A stretch of 64,000 nt of DNA from Hysterangium stoloniferum (GCA_015178975.1 WHVD01000142.1:124001-188000), one strand, 5' to 3'. Shown: positions 11,606 to 22,089, numbered from the stretch's first letter. Program-made: numbers and translations. The notes: generated by a model not told the origin, from the letters alone.

Positions 11606-13521
11606 ATGCTCCCATTCCAACCAAACAAGCAAGTCCTCCCTAAGTTCAAAAAAGTCCCACAGGCCCCGATAGTTAATACGTCCACGACTGGCGGGGCGTT
11701 CATTACCTGCATGCCTTGTACAGACCATGTCGAGAGTAGTGGGGGTACCCCAGGACAAACTCCCTTGTCGACTTTCTCTTTTGGTGCTGAGCTGGGGGGA
11801 GACCACAGTACTGACTGGAATAAGCCGTTAGGGCACTCCTTCAGACCGTCATCAGAGGAAGTCGCTGCTACTATGCGGCGGCAGGAAACATTTATGGAAG
11901 AGCATAACGTGAGGTGGCTCAACTGCAAAAGAGAAAGACATGCTGTGTATAGAAGTCGACAGGAGGCAAGGGGGACAAGAGAGGGAGTCCCCTCCAAGCA
12001 ACAGCAGTGTGAGGACAGAGTATGATTTGGAGACAGAGCCTCCACACCGATCCTTCCTCCTCTGGGAGAGAAATGGGCTGACTTTGCAGAGACAGATGAT
12101 AGCGAGGGTGGGACGCCTTGCATTAGAACAATGGGAACCAAGAGCTGGAAGGAAAAGGAGGGCACCATCTTCTATGACTGGGAATTGCTTCGGCATATTA
12201 AGTTGCGATGGATAACTCTTACTCAAGGGGACAGTCAAGCACTGCCCCAATGAGAAAAAGGATATCGTAGGGGACCAATCTTTTCCTTGGATAAGGATGA
12301 GGAGGAAGATGGGGATAGGAATGATGCATATAGCGTTCGATATCTGGGAGAGGATTATCATGAAGGGTTCCTCCTCCCCTCGAAAGTTCGCTTCATGACC
12401 AGTGACCCCAATCAGTGACAAACACGGAGACCGTCATCCAAAGTATGGAGGGGTTGTCACCCTAGTCAACCGTCACAGGAACGCGAACCTTCCCTGACTC
12501 CAGTCCCATGCCCTTTGCCGACTTCGAGGCTCCCTCCATCCTCCACCCAGCACACACTCCCTCAGCCCCGATTCTAACGCCTTGTCTACCCCCTTCCCCC
12601 AAGGCTATACCAGTACCTACCCCACTTCCGCCATCACCGGTTATCCCTCCCGACTCTCCATATTCATATTGCATGTCCCTAGGTAGTCCTATCCACGACC
12701 ATCCACAGGAGTGAATGGACGTCGACTTGGACCCTCTTACACCGGACGTCATTGTTCTCCCGACGAGTGGAAAGGTACAGGAGATACGGAAGGCCACCAC
12801 CCCTCTCCCAGAGCGATCCCCTATTCTCATCCCGGATAACTCGCTTCCCCCTACCGAGCCCATCTGCACCACTTTCTGGACATGAGTAGCTGTCAACTAC
12901 CCTTCCGAACAGTTTCCCGTCGGAAGGGTGCTATTGCAGCTGGTGCCGGTACTCCAGCAACCGCTCCTTCAAGGGAGCCTTAAGGGTTGTCGTGGTCTTG
13001 CTCCATCATCTGAGATTATGGAGGACTTCTATCTCTCCTTCAAGGATCCTGTGGAGGGGGAGAACTTTGTGCGAGCAGCTCAGGAGATTAAGCTCTCTAT
13101 GTTCCGGCATATCACAGTGGAACCACACTGTCTGCCCCCAGACTCAGCGAGTGTTCTCTCTATCGCTGGCCTTGTAGATTTACTCGAGGCCCTCGCCCTG
13201 ATGCTTCCCACAGAGACCACTACACAGCCACATGTTCCTGCCCTGCTACCCGTGTCTTCATCTCCCCTTCCTAATGCTCCTCTTCTCGCACGGATTTCTG
13301 CTCTGCCGGTTAGTGTCCATGCAGTCATTTGCTGTAGAGAGAAGGCCTACAGACGCTGGGCTGATTCCTTGCACAGGGACTCTAGTAATGTAGCTCAGGT
13401 GAGAATAGCCGAATCCTTCAGAGTGAAAAGGGAACGGTGGGGAAACTTCATTCTGAACCTTGGGGGATCCTCACAGGAAGCTTGGGGTGGCATCCCAAAT
13501 GCTCTTCAGCACCTTGTATAG
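11606..13521 (+). pseudogene. Third ORF of the chromovirus, between pol and 3' LTR
   Basis: A coding region of about 635 codons with no known domain. Frame 2 runs from ATG 11606 (MLPFQPNKQVLPKFKKVPQ) through TGA at 12023 and 12251, including FYDWELLRHIKLRWITLTQG; frame 1 covers about 12508-13521 through TGA at 12712 and 12883 (LLQLVPVLQQPLLQGSL, EDFYLSF, SVHAVICCREKAYRRWADS). The middle is Pro-rich. The minus-strand remnant at 14331-16308 encodes the same order of segments, with conserved protein sequence (EKWVDFAE, FYDWELNKGIKLR, LLPALQQPLLEGK), so it was a real gene of this lineage. No signal peptide or membrane segment is evident, so I see no case for an envelope protein. Four of its stops fit CGA to TGA. 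Confidence 0.75.
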
Positions 13522-13532
13522 CACATCCCTTT

Positions 13533-13546
13533 GAACTGGGGGGCAC
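13533..13546 (+). other. Polypurine tract
   Basis: GAACTGGGGGGCAC directly before the 3' LTR; primes plus-strand synthesis. The same tract stands before the D LTR at 1188. Confidence 0.8.
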
Positions 13547-14187
13547 TGTGAAGGGTATGCATATATCATGATCAGGCTGTTAAATATTAGACATATTATA
13601 GTACATTATTATCTAGTATTATTTCCTTTCTCTAATTCCTTTTACTTTTCGAGCGTACCTTTATTTCTTAGTTCGAAGCTTTGTGTATACCTGTGGGTGC
13701 ACTTGGCGCCAAGAGACTAGACACCTTTTTACCCAGCAGACACCACCTCATAACGACACAGACGTCGAATAGCGAGAGGTGTCAAGGGTAACATTTCAGC
13801 TACCTATAAGGGTAGTGTTTTCTCACATACTAATAGTCTTTGGACTCGAACCGCGAAGGTCGAGTCCCACTCTCAAGTCTTTGCGCTTGTCGACACTGTA
13901 GTTGACTCGCACTGCTATCTCTCTACCCTAGATATTCAGTCTTTCGCTGATTATCTCTCTTACTTCTAGCTACAAGTTGTACTGTAAAGGTCAACTCTTC
14001 TACTCTTTTGTTCTGGTCGTCACGAGCAACTGTACAGTTGCTCTTGTGATGTGTAGTGCATCTTTCTACTAGTACTATCAGTCTAGTAACCTATTGTATT
14101 GTACTGAACGGTCAATACTTTCTAATAGTAGTTGGATAAACACTATTCTTCGTATATCGAGCAGTCAGAATCTATCGACTCTTCACA
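13547..14187 (+). repeat. 3' LTR of the chromovirus (family A)
   Basis: 641 bp, TGTGAAGGGTATGC... to ...GACTCTTCACA. Retains many CpG sites that are TpG or CpA in the 5' LTR, and vice versa. Confidence 0.95.
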
Positions 14188-14330
14188 CCACCCATCTGAA
14201 ATTGGATGACACAATCTCACAAGGGCACAGCCTATAAGCTGAAGCCAAGTCCTACTGGCCTTCTTGCAGGTTTCTCCAGAAACCCTCTGATAAGCTCCAC
14301 GCATGCTTCTTAACAGATACCCAAATGACT

Positions 14331-16308
14331 GTAATGTAAGCCTTTTGTCACATCCTAATGATGGCATGTATCCTATCATCGGGATTGAGAGCTAGTCATG
14401 AGAGGATAGAGGGTTGTTGAAGAGCATCACGATCCATGGTACCTTTGTCAGGGTCTGCTTGAATATCATTAGCCGGTAGTAACCCTTTGAGTATGTCAAT
14501 GAGATTGGTGAGGGTGGTAGAGATAGAGGTTTATGGAGGGGTACAAGGGGAGGTTGCTGTCAACTGCCTGAATGGGGATAGTTTAATTCCCAAGATGAGT
14601 CCCTTCAGCCTTTCCACTTCTGCCATGTTATCAAAAAGCAAGTAAAAGTTGTACATGGTCTTGTCCAGTGAAGCTAGCCCTTTGCAGTCGCTTACTTTCC
14701 CTTCAAGTAAGGGCTGTTGTAATGCTGGTAGCAACTAGCCTAGGACTGTCATGATGGTGAACTGTGCTGATTGGTAGTTGATGGCTATTCATAACCAAAT
14801 GCCCTGATCAGGTGCATTTTGTACTGTCAGCATCTCATCAATTTCCATTTTATTTGTGTCGGGGACCCTTTGTTTTCCTTTTGCTGTCTCACTTAGGGGA
14901 ATGGAGGTAAGGGGTGACTCTATAGCTTGAGGATCACTCATAATAGTATTGCCAATTGGCCCCAGTTGGTGTGGGTCTGTGAGGTCTTCACAGAGGATAG
15001 TGGGAGTAGACAGTGGGGTGTTTGAAGGGCTTCCAAAGGGCAAGTGATTGGCTAGAGAAGGAGAGGGGTGGATGAGAGGAAGTTCAGGAGAATGTTGGGG
15101 TGGCAGTGGTGGGGGTGCTCATGACTCAGGTCAGTGAGTCATTGGGGAAGGAAGAGTGACTGAAGCAGGGTGTGAGATAATGGGGTTTTTAACAGAACTT
15201 CCAGCAGTGGGGGTGATCGAGGTTCTGCTTGGTTGGTACCCTCTCCATACTCTGGTTGATGGTCTAAGCACCCTCCTTTGGTTAGGGTCCCTAGAGGTAA
15301 GTGGATTGGTGCTGGCAGTAGAAACCCCTTGTGTGAATCCTTCCTAAATACTTTAGCTTGTATCAAGGGTTCACTGAATCATCATCTTCTGAGTCTGAAG
15401 AGGAGTCAATAGGACCCATTCAGTATCTTTTCTGAAACAGCCCTCTCTGGAGGGTGGCTTCGGGGGGTAACTCCCTTCTATCTCCTTGAGTTAGCCAGAT
15501 ACTCCTGAGTTTGATTCCCTTGTTCAACTCCCAATCATAGAACATGGTGCTGTCCCTCTCCTTCTGAATTTTGGCTCCTACTGCACATATGCATGGCATC
15601 CCATTATCACTCTCTGCCATTTCTGCAAAGTCCACCCATTTTTCTCCAGGGGAAGGGGAAATATTCACAATCGGGACATGACCTTCTGGGATTCTTTCCT
15701 CCCTTCATTGTGCTCTTGAGGGTACACCCACTTGTGATCCTCTTGCTTTGAAGTCTCATAGAAATTCCTCCCTCCTTTCTCTTTTACATTTCTTCTGCTC
15801 CTGTTGACATTGAGCCTCACATTCCTCATTTTGGTAACACTTCTGAGCTTCTTCTCCAGGGGAGGGAGTTGGGAAGACTTGATCAAGAGGTCCTTTCCAG
15901 GTAACTTCCATAAAACCCTAAGGTTTTGAAGAAGAATGCCAGGAGTCTGGGGGGGAAGTCTCACAATGAGGGGCAGTGGACTCGACCCTTTTGGTGCAAG
16001 GTAACTCTCAAGAGCCATAAGCCACTCTTGAGGAGGTATCCACTGACTCCCTGGGTCTCAGAGAAGGAGACTGGGGGTTAGAGAAAGGGGCCTCACTATA
16101 AGAGATGACATGCTTGACCTTTTTGGTGTGAGAGAAAGGGGCCCTCACTATAAGAGATGACATGCTTGACCTTTTTGGTGTGAGGTGGCCCTTGGGAAGT
16201 GGAGGCAATGTCTACTGGGGGCTCAATGGCAGGTACTTGTGGGATTCTCTTGAAGTTGGGGAATTTGGGTCTCGTGTTGGGTGGTTGTGACATGTTGTAA
16301 GTGTACAA
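14331..16308 (-). pseudogene. Third ORF of the older gypsy remnant
   Basis: Fragments in several frames match the third ORF of the complete element in the same order: MSQPPNTRPKFPNFKRIPQ near 16290, GEKWVDFAEMAESDNGMPC and FYDWELNKGIKLR (15668-15420), a Pro/Ser-rich middle with NKMEIDE (15043-14789), LLPALQQPLLEGK (14734-14531), and HAIIRM-QKAY at the end, where the C2 LTR interrupts it at 14315. There is also a short internal duplication around 16090-16200 (TKKVKHVISYSE appears twice). This second copy is the main support for calling the third ORF a gene. Function unknown. Confidence 0.7.
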
Positions 16309-16649
16309 TGATATGTGGTGGTGATGGTTGAAGAATGGGAAGATGTTAGGAAAATTTTTCTTTAAGTGATTTTACATTTTGTATCCTTAGGGATTTGTAC
16401 TCTGCTCAGTTACTGTACTAGAATGAGGCAGTGAGGTAATGGATCAAGGATTGGTGGTCACAAGATTAGAGTGAGGTAGCTATGTAGATCCAGATCTAAA
16501 GGAAAGAAAAGAGAAAGGAAAATTAAAATAATATAATATAGAATTAAATAACTGTGATTTAAGGTTCCTGGAAAGGGAGGAATTCCTGGTCCTTGGTGGG
16601 ACTGCATACATCCATCATTTAGATCTAGTATTGTAAGATCACGCTTGCA

Positions 16650-17640
16650 TTTCCTGTGCTCAAGTGATTGAATCCCTTGCCATCTGTCGGTGATTTTCCA
16701 ATTCTAAAATTCATGAGTCTGCCATCAGGCTTTCTGACAGTTCCCAAGAGATCACAGGATCATCCCCCCCTAGAACTCTGGACATCCCTCTGGGTAAGTA
16801 CCCCATCAGGAGGAAGGCTGGCACATAGTTAGTTGAACTGTGGACAGTAGAATTGTAAGTGTGGGTCACTACTGAAATCCATTTCAACCATTCCTCCTTG
16901 GATGATGAGCAGTAAGCTCTCAACATTTGTTTGAGGGTAGCATTCATATTTTCAGTTTGTCCATCCATTTGAGGGTGGTGCAAAGAGGAGACAGTGAGAG
17001 CAGTTCTATAAATCCTACAAACTTCCCTCCAAAACCTACAAGTCCATCTTTTGTCTCTATCGCAAATGATCCTAGATGGTAATCCAAAGGGTGCTGCTAC
17101 TTGGCCTACAAAAGTCTGTGCAAATCCTTCCTTGGACAGATTCAAAGAGGTGGGTTCACAGATTACAAATCATGTTAGTTTATTGACTGCCACAAAGATC
17201 ACAGAGTAAGACTCACTCCTGGAAGTTGGTAGTCCTGTTATGAGGTCCATTGAGATGACCTCAAATGGCTTGAATGGCACATTGGCAGCCTAAGCGCCCT
17301 TTGTGGAGCTGTGCAATTGACCTTAGTTTTTTGGCAAATGTCACAACTGTGAGCATACACCATACAGTCTTGTAGCATTCTGGGCCAAAAGAAACAGTCC
17401 TTCATGAGTACAAATAGTCTGTGCCCCCCAGCATGAGCTCCCTCGAATTATCATGTATTAGTTTTAGTATTGCATTTGTCATGTTATTGGGCACACAGAT
17501 TCAATGTTTCCAGTCCAAATCACAGAAATATAACAATCCTTCTTCACTGATGAAGTAGTGCAATGGAGTGGCTATGGCATTTGGAGAAACTGAATCCTCA
17601 CTATATGTAGTGGCTCCTGAATGCAAGGTCCTTTCGATAT
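16650..17640 (-). pseudogene. Integrase of the older gypsy remnant
   Basis: The longest open piece (17145-16711, 144 codons) holds the catalytic core: PFGLPSRIICDRDKRW with Asp, QMDGQTENMNATLKQML with Glu, and STVHSSTNYVPAFLLMGYLP. The zinc-binding N-terminus is upstream on the same strand in a broken frame. Sequence is clearly closest to the integrase at 9926-11071. No chromodomain follows; the homologous sequence ends near 16650. Confidence 0.85.
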
Positions 17641-19076
17641 CCCTCTAGGAATTCCTTCAGATATTTCTCATCCAAGCTGATGAGCAATTGCAGGTTATGG
17701 GAGGCAAATAGTGACTGGTCCATTTCTCATCTCTGGGAAGGTTATGTAGATCCCATACCATTTGTGGGACTGTCCTTAGGGTACTGACAAGTTCTACTAA
17801 TTCCTGCTGTGTAATGAAGACAGTTTTTCTAGCTGGTGTGTCCTCCCATGGTTTTTCCTTGGTTCCCTTGCTAAGTGAGATTGACATGATCATCAGAAGG
17901 TTATCTTGAGCTGGGATCACTGAGCTGGGTGTTTGCAGTAATCTGGATAGGGGGTCAACATTACTATGTACTCATCCAGTGCAGTATAGTATCTCCAGTC
18001 TTAGATACACTGCATACACTGCCCCCCATGTGGCCAGTCTTCAATTGGTGTTTTTATATGATCTGGTCCATTGCAAAGTGGCATGGTCCATGATGAGAAG
18101 TATGTGTTCCCCTTCCAGAAATGGCTGGAAGTGAACTAGACCCTCCTTGGCTGCTAATGCTTCCTGTTCTGTGGTGGAGTAATTGCATTCTGGCTTCTTG
18201 AGAATGTGACTCCAGTATGTGATGATGTGCTCTACAGTAATATAGGTATCCTCAATAGTTGTGCCCAAGAGTCCATCCAAGTGATTTCTGGTACTTTAGT
18301 TTTATAGTGAGTGACAAAAGGTCAGTACTACATATTTTCGACTGTGTGAATGCTGATTTCACTTGGGCATAAATTTTGGTATCCTTAAGGTCTTATAAGG
18401 TCACTTTCTGCACTTAGTGGAGGCAACACCCTAAGGTGAAATCAGAGGCATCTGTGTAGAGATGATAGGGCATCCCACAGATAGGGTGTCCTAAGACTGG
18501 GGCAGAGCTCAAGGCTATTTTAATGTTATTGAAGGCTCTTTCCTGGTCTGCTTCCCAAGACCATCACATGCCCTTCTTGAGTAATGAGAAAATTGGGGAC
18601 ATGATCCATGAGTAGAAAGGAATGTAGGCTGAAAAATACAATACCATTCCTAGAAAACATTGAAGCTCAGAGACCTTAATTGGAGTTGTTAATTCCAGGA
18701 TAGTGCACACTTTCTCCTGGTGGGTGGAAAATCCTAGCCTAGATACCTTATGCCTAAGGAGGAGGATTGAGTTATAACCTACATACTGTAACATTTTTTA
18801 GGAGGGAGGGTGATACCAGCTAAGATTATTGCCTGTAACACTTGATCCAGGTGATTAGGATGATCTTCCCAAGTTTTTAAAAAAATTACTATATCATCTA
18901 TGTAAACCAGGCAAAATATCCATAGGTAAGGTGCCGGCATGGTCTGCATAACTTGCTGACAGTGTTAGATTTGGAAATACAATATCTATTAGAATGTCCA
19001 AGCTGTTATAAGTCCCAAGTAGGCATCAGTCCAGATGTGACTGTATGAGTCCCAGTGTTGCATCAGAAGGACCTAT

Positions 19077-19796
19077 TGTTAAGAACTGGAAACTGACTAA
19101 TGTCGGTGGCCGACGGGGACCGATCGGAAGGACTTGGCTTCAGCTTATGTGCTGCGCCCTCGCAAATATCCGTAGGTTGTCCTTAAATTTCGGACAGGCG
19201 AAGACTATATCCTAAGAAGGACCTTTCGGTGAGATACCGATCGGAACCGAAGGACAGGTCAAGTGTCGGGCCAAGGGATCGGGCTGAGAGTGGGCGAGCG
19301 CACGCGAAGGCGGAAGGGGGTTCTTCTAGTATGAGACTGCTACAGACGTATGAGGGTATTCTGAGTCGATATTCTGATTGCCTAGTAACTACAATTACAG
19401 CGGGTTCATATACCAGTAACAGGCGTCTGGAAAATACTAATGGGGAGAAGGGCGGAACACGGTATTAACAATAAGCTTGACTAGGAACGGGAAGTTTATG
19501 ATTAGTTCGGAGGCCGATGATAACCGAGAGCGGGATTACGATAAAAGGAAATGGTTCGAGGACTACAAATATAGATAGACATATGCGAAACATAAGATTG
19601 AATGGATCAACATAATAAAGGGGACGTATCAAAGTTTGACCAGACAATACGAGTTATTTGACGTGGGCGTAAATGGAGTTTGATCTTCGCGAAACATTCG
19701 TCAGCTTCGGGGCCGATGGTTTCCGAGAGGATGACTTGAAACGTTGACAAGTGGCGATAACCTCGGGGCCGATAGGGTTGCGACACGGTCGTAACA
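19077..19796 (-). repeat. Solo beta LTR, family B (B1)
   Basis: 720 bp, TGTTAAGAACTG... to ...CGGTCGTAACA, TSD CCTAT at 19072-19076 and 19797-19801. Carries the conserved beta stem-loop at 19130-19161. Nested in the small insertion at 18983-19946. Confidence 0.92.
19130..19161. promoter_or_regulatory. Conserved stem-loop shared by all beta LTR families
   Basis: A 32-bp segment beginning GGACTTGGCTTCAGCTTATG. It contains CAGC-six bases-GCTG, extended by GGC and GCC in B, F and P copies. Recognisable in about 15 beta LTRs in the window, e.g. near 2406, 14220, 20601, 27340, 28735, 30137, 31239, 37305, 40830, 44800, 52210, 56250, 58583 and 58728, although the rest of these LTRs can barely be aligned between families. 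The loop varies (ACATAA or CTATAA in sense) while the stem is kept. Confidence 0.7.
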
Positions 19797-19843
19797 CCTA
19801 TAGAATATGTATATATAATCCATGATATCACACTAGACTAATA

Positions 19844-19919
19844 GGTGCAGTAGCTCAGTGGTTAAGAGCACTGCTTACAATAAAGCCGGAGGTCCTTGGT
19901 TCAATCCCAGGCTGGGTCA
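19844..19919 (+). tRNA. tRNA-like Pol III gene, anticodon arm irregular
   Basis: A 76-nt cloverleaf can be drawn: acceptor GGTGCAG with CTGGGTC (6 of 7 pairs counting wobble), D stem GCTC/GAGC, T arm CTTGG-TTCAATC-CCAGG, discriminator A. The A box (TAGCTCAGTGG) and B box (GGTTCAATCCC) are good matches, and a T-rich terminator follows (19921-19928). The anticodon arm is poor: the stem has a mismatch and the loop would be 8-9 nt, so no anticodon can be assigned. A TATA-like tract lies about 40 bp upstream. It could be a pseudo-tRNA, a tRNA-derived SINE head, or a tRNA with a disrupted loop. Confidence 0.5.
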
Positions 19920-20546
19920 ATTCTTTTCTATACCTTTAACAGAAAGATACAAGGGCAATTCCTTAACCTGAATGGCATTCATTTGAACTGCCACAGTCCT
20001 CAGTGTGATCTGAAAGCAATTTTATGCCAATCTTCCTCTAGCATTTTGAGCTGAGTGAATCTTGCCAAGGCATCAAATGAGGATAGAATGTTGGATCTTG
20101 AAAGTGCTTGCATGATCTCTGACTGTTGAGGTAGGGGGAACTCATCTGGGATTATAAGACCATTAAGTTTTCAGTAGTCAATAACAACTCGGGGTTTGTT
20201 GTTACAGTAAACCACAAAGGCCGGTGCTCCCCAGGGGCTTTTCAAGGGTTCAATAACTCCTTGTTGAAACCAATGTCCATTTGTTTGTCTATGACCTTCC
20301 TGTTGGCTGGGAGGTCTGGAACATTGGCATGGATAGTGGTTGAGCATTGTTCTTCAGTGGAATAGTAGCCTTGCTGTCCACTCGGCCTAGTCTCCTGTCA
20401 ACTCCAAATGCTTGTATGTTCTCAGTCAATATTGAGCTAAGATGAGGCATGATGTCTGGGGTACATTGGGTCCTAAATTGACTAGCTTGTCTAGGTCCCC
20501 TGAGGAAGGTCCTTCTAAGGAAGGGACTTCTGAAGTCTTGGGGCCT

Positions 20547-21143
20547 TGTTAAGTTGCATGCTGTGAGATCAGAAGTCCAACAGGGTCTGAGTGGAAGGAT
20601 GTGGCTTCAGCTTATGTGCTGTGCCCTTGCAAAGTTGCCATCAGTTGTCCTTGAATTTCAAACATGTGAAGACCTATTTATTGGGAATCTGAACAGTAGA
20701 CAAACTGTTGGATCCCCAGGTTGGTAAGGAGGGTGGAAAGAGAGAGAGAGAGAGAGAGAGAAGATCAGAGTTCCAAGAGAAGAGCAAAGGACTAATAGAG
20801 AAACCAGATCAATATTCTGATTGCTCTGTAACTACTTTACAGTTCAGTATATATACAGATTTCCGGTGTCTGAATATATTACTGTGGAGACAAGGAAACT
20901 ACCTAAAATAGAACAAAGACTTATTACTATTAGGAAAATATGATGGGTGCGGGTTTCCAATATTTGGGAAATACATATGAGGATGAAAGGACATAACATA
21001 TGTAACTGGACAAATGGGTAGTACTAATCAGGACATAAGGAACTAGCCCAAAAAGGAGATCTGGTATCTGATGGGAGTCCAAGGATGTGGAGTGATGTCA
21101 GGTGACTTGGGGTCCTTTGGGGTTCCAAGCATGGGTCATAACA
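20547..21143 (-). repeat. Beta LTR, family F (F1), 3' LTR of a minus-strand element
   Basis: 597 bp, TGTTAAGTTGC... to ...GGGTCATAACA. Its TGTTATGACC end (at 21143) abuts a tract that on the minus strand reads as GGCCAAATGGGGAGGTAC, resembling the polypurine tract at 26672-26685. Its other end cuts the older gypsy remnant. A (GA)n run lies inside near 20740-20760. Confidence 0.75.
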
Positions 21144-21289
21144 GTACCTCCCCATTTGGCTGAGTTCTCAAGGAGGCCAAAAAAACCATTTTTACATAAA
21201 GACTCATCAGTAACCTGAGGATGTGTCAAAGTGTCAGGTGACCTGGCAGTTTAATTGAAAGTTGTACATAAGAGAAAAAAAACATTTTC

Positions 21290-21959
21290 TCTCTTTTTCT
21301 ATTGCCATCATCACCCAATGGGACCCAAGCCTATGCCTACCTTTCAGAAGAAGACTGTCATGGCTTCCAGTGGAATTCTGGGGCTCAAGGAAACGTGCTG
21401 TCAAATGGAGCAGCATGGGCTACAGTGCAAGAAGGAGGAGTGGGAGGAGGCAGAGGCATTGAGGGTTGCTGAGGTTGAGGAGGCTGAATGGAAAGCGAAT
21501 GAGGTGGTGACAGAAGTCGAGAGGTTGAAGAAGGAGGCAGAGGGATGAAAAGTGAGTAACTGTTTTGGCTCAGGTCTCCAACACATCTAACAATTACCAG
21601 CAGAAAGTGAAGAGTGTTGTGGACTCCAAAGAGGAGGATGAGGTAGGGTCTCCTAGCCAAGAACGAATTGTTCGGCATGCCAATTGTCTAACTTTTGATA
21701 GAAACACAAATGGGCCAATGAAATGGGGTCCAAGAATAATCCAAAATACAATCAGTGTACCACATGTGAACAACCATGCCACAAGCAAAGGGGTGGGGGT
21801 GTATGTACTTGTTATGAATGTGTGGCATCCAAGTTGGTGTGTCATTGGCCAGGGGCTAATGGGGTTTTCATCATTCTGATTAAGTGGCTCACCAAGGCCC
21901 TTGAAGAGCAGAACCATCTGCAAAAGGTGTCCCAACAGGTGCAGGGACAGGACTCCTGA
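21290..21959 (+). pseudogene. Antisense zinc-cluster/coiled-coil gene of a beta retrotransposon, copy 1
   Basis: Runs opposite to the element whose 3' LTR is F1. Probable start ATG 21319 (MGPKPMPTFQKK). Exon 1 encodes a Glu/Lys-rich coiled coil (KKEEWEEAEALRVAEVEEAE). A likely 51-nt intron follows (donor GTGAGT near 21552, CTAAC branch site, acceptor TTACCAG), then an acidic segment (DSKEEDE), a second intron ending CTAACTTTTGATAG, and an exon with a cysteine cluster of Gal4 spacing (C-x6-C-x10-C-x2-C-x6-C; the first Cys is Tyr). Copy 2 at 24834-26516 shares start, both intron positions and the cluster. One TGA lies just before the first donor. Function is not known; such clusters usually bind zinc and DNA. 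Confidence 0.6.
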
Positions 21960-22089
21960 CTACTTGTGTTGGAGATCCATGGGGTCTGAGAGGAGTTGGG
22001 TCATATGAGGGCCCAATTCCAAATGTATTTAGATATGAAGGTCAGGGAGTGGAACTTGGAAGATATGGAGTTGAAGAGACAGAGAGTGC

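Larger units (their letters stand above)
3183..14187 (+). mobile_element. Complete Ty3/gypsy chromovirus (11,005 bp), inactivated
   Basis: Two 641-bp LTRs (3183-3823 and 13547-14187) flanked by TSD CCACC (3178-3182 and 14188-14192). A primer-binding-type TGG starts two bases past the 5' LTR and a polypurine tract abuts the 3' LTR. Between them, in order: gag with zinc knuckle, aspartic protease, RT, RNase H, integrase, chromodomain, then a third gene. Every reading frame is damaged; nine premature stops are TGA where CGA is plausible, one is TAA for CAA. The LTRs differ at about 24 sites by hand alignment, all but one transitions, most at CpG. The element is therefore dead, and its decay looks like deamination of methylated cytosine. 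Confidence 0.95.
2269..14315 (+). repeat. Beta LTR, family C (C2), broken host repeat of later insertions
   Basis: Pieces at 2269-2350, 3157-3182 and 14193-14315 rejoin into one family-C LTR similar to the copy at 28668. It is interrupted by another C LTR (2351-3151) and by the complete gypsy element (3183-14187); its 5' side is cut by D1 at 2268. Its 3' terminus CTTAACA (to 14315) interrupts the third ORF of the older minus-strand gypsy remnant. Confidence 0.75.
18983..19946 (+). mobile_element. Small insertion carrying a tRNA-like gene (interrupted by B1 LTR)
   Basis: Interrupts the RT gene of the older gypsy remnant and is flanked by the 6-bp repeat ATACAA (18977-18982 and 19947-19952). 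Without the nested B1 LTR and its TSD it is about 240 bp. It has no ORF and no terminal inverted repeats that I can see. The tRNA-like unit lies in its right part. It may be a tRNA-derived SINE, or a genomic fragment inserted at a break. Confidence 0.5.
14316..20546 (-). mobile_element. Older minus-strand gypsy remnant, CpG-depleted
   Basis: A degenerate relative of the complete chromovirus, read on the minus strand: RT start at 20546, RNase H, integrase, then third ORF down to 14316. It lacks gag and protease (cut by the F1 LTR at 20547) and its 3' end is cut by the C2 LTR. The integrase C-terminus and chromodomain are missing: similarity to the complete copy stops near 16650. CpG is nearly absent, whereas TpG and CpA are common, consistent with long exposure to cytosine deamination. 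Confidence 0.85.
17657..20546 (-). pseudogene. RT and RNase H of the older gypsy remnant
   Basis: From the right end: a pre-RT segment (DLDKLVNLGPNVP near 20480), RT core (SPWGAPAFVVYCNNKPRVV near 20210; DEFPLPQQSEIMQALS), a break at 19952 where a small element is inserted, then YIDDIVIF near 18900, the RT connection (LGFSTHQEKVCTILE, 18794-18564) and RNase H (STTEQEALAAKEG and LLIMDHATLQW, 18280-18041), then linker to 17657. Many stops and frame changes; long dead. Confidence 0.85.

Noticed and set aside
11551-12421. Minus-strand ORFs of 205 and 189 codons opposite the third gene of the chromovirus
   Set aside because: The second gypsy copy conserves the plus-sense protein segments, not these; they are shadows of a C-rich coding region.
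14193-14315. C2 as the true 3' LTR of the minus-strand gypsy remnant
   Set aside because: It interrupts the third ORF in the middle of a conserved segment (HAIIRM-QKAY), so it is an insertion and not the element's own LTR.
19844-19919. Assigning a specific anticodon (CAA, TAC or ACA) to the tRNA-like gene
   Set aside because: The anticodon stem has mismatches and the loop is 8-9 nt under all foldings I tried, so any assignment would be a guess.
20740-20762. (GA)n run as a regulatory feature
   Set aside because: Ordinary microsatellite inside the F1 LTR; no support for a role.
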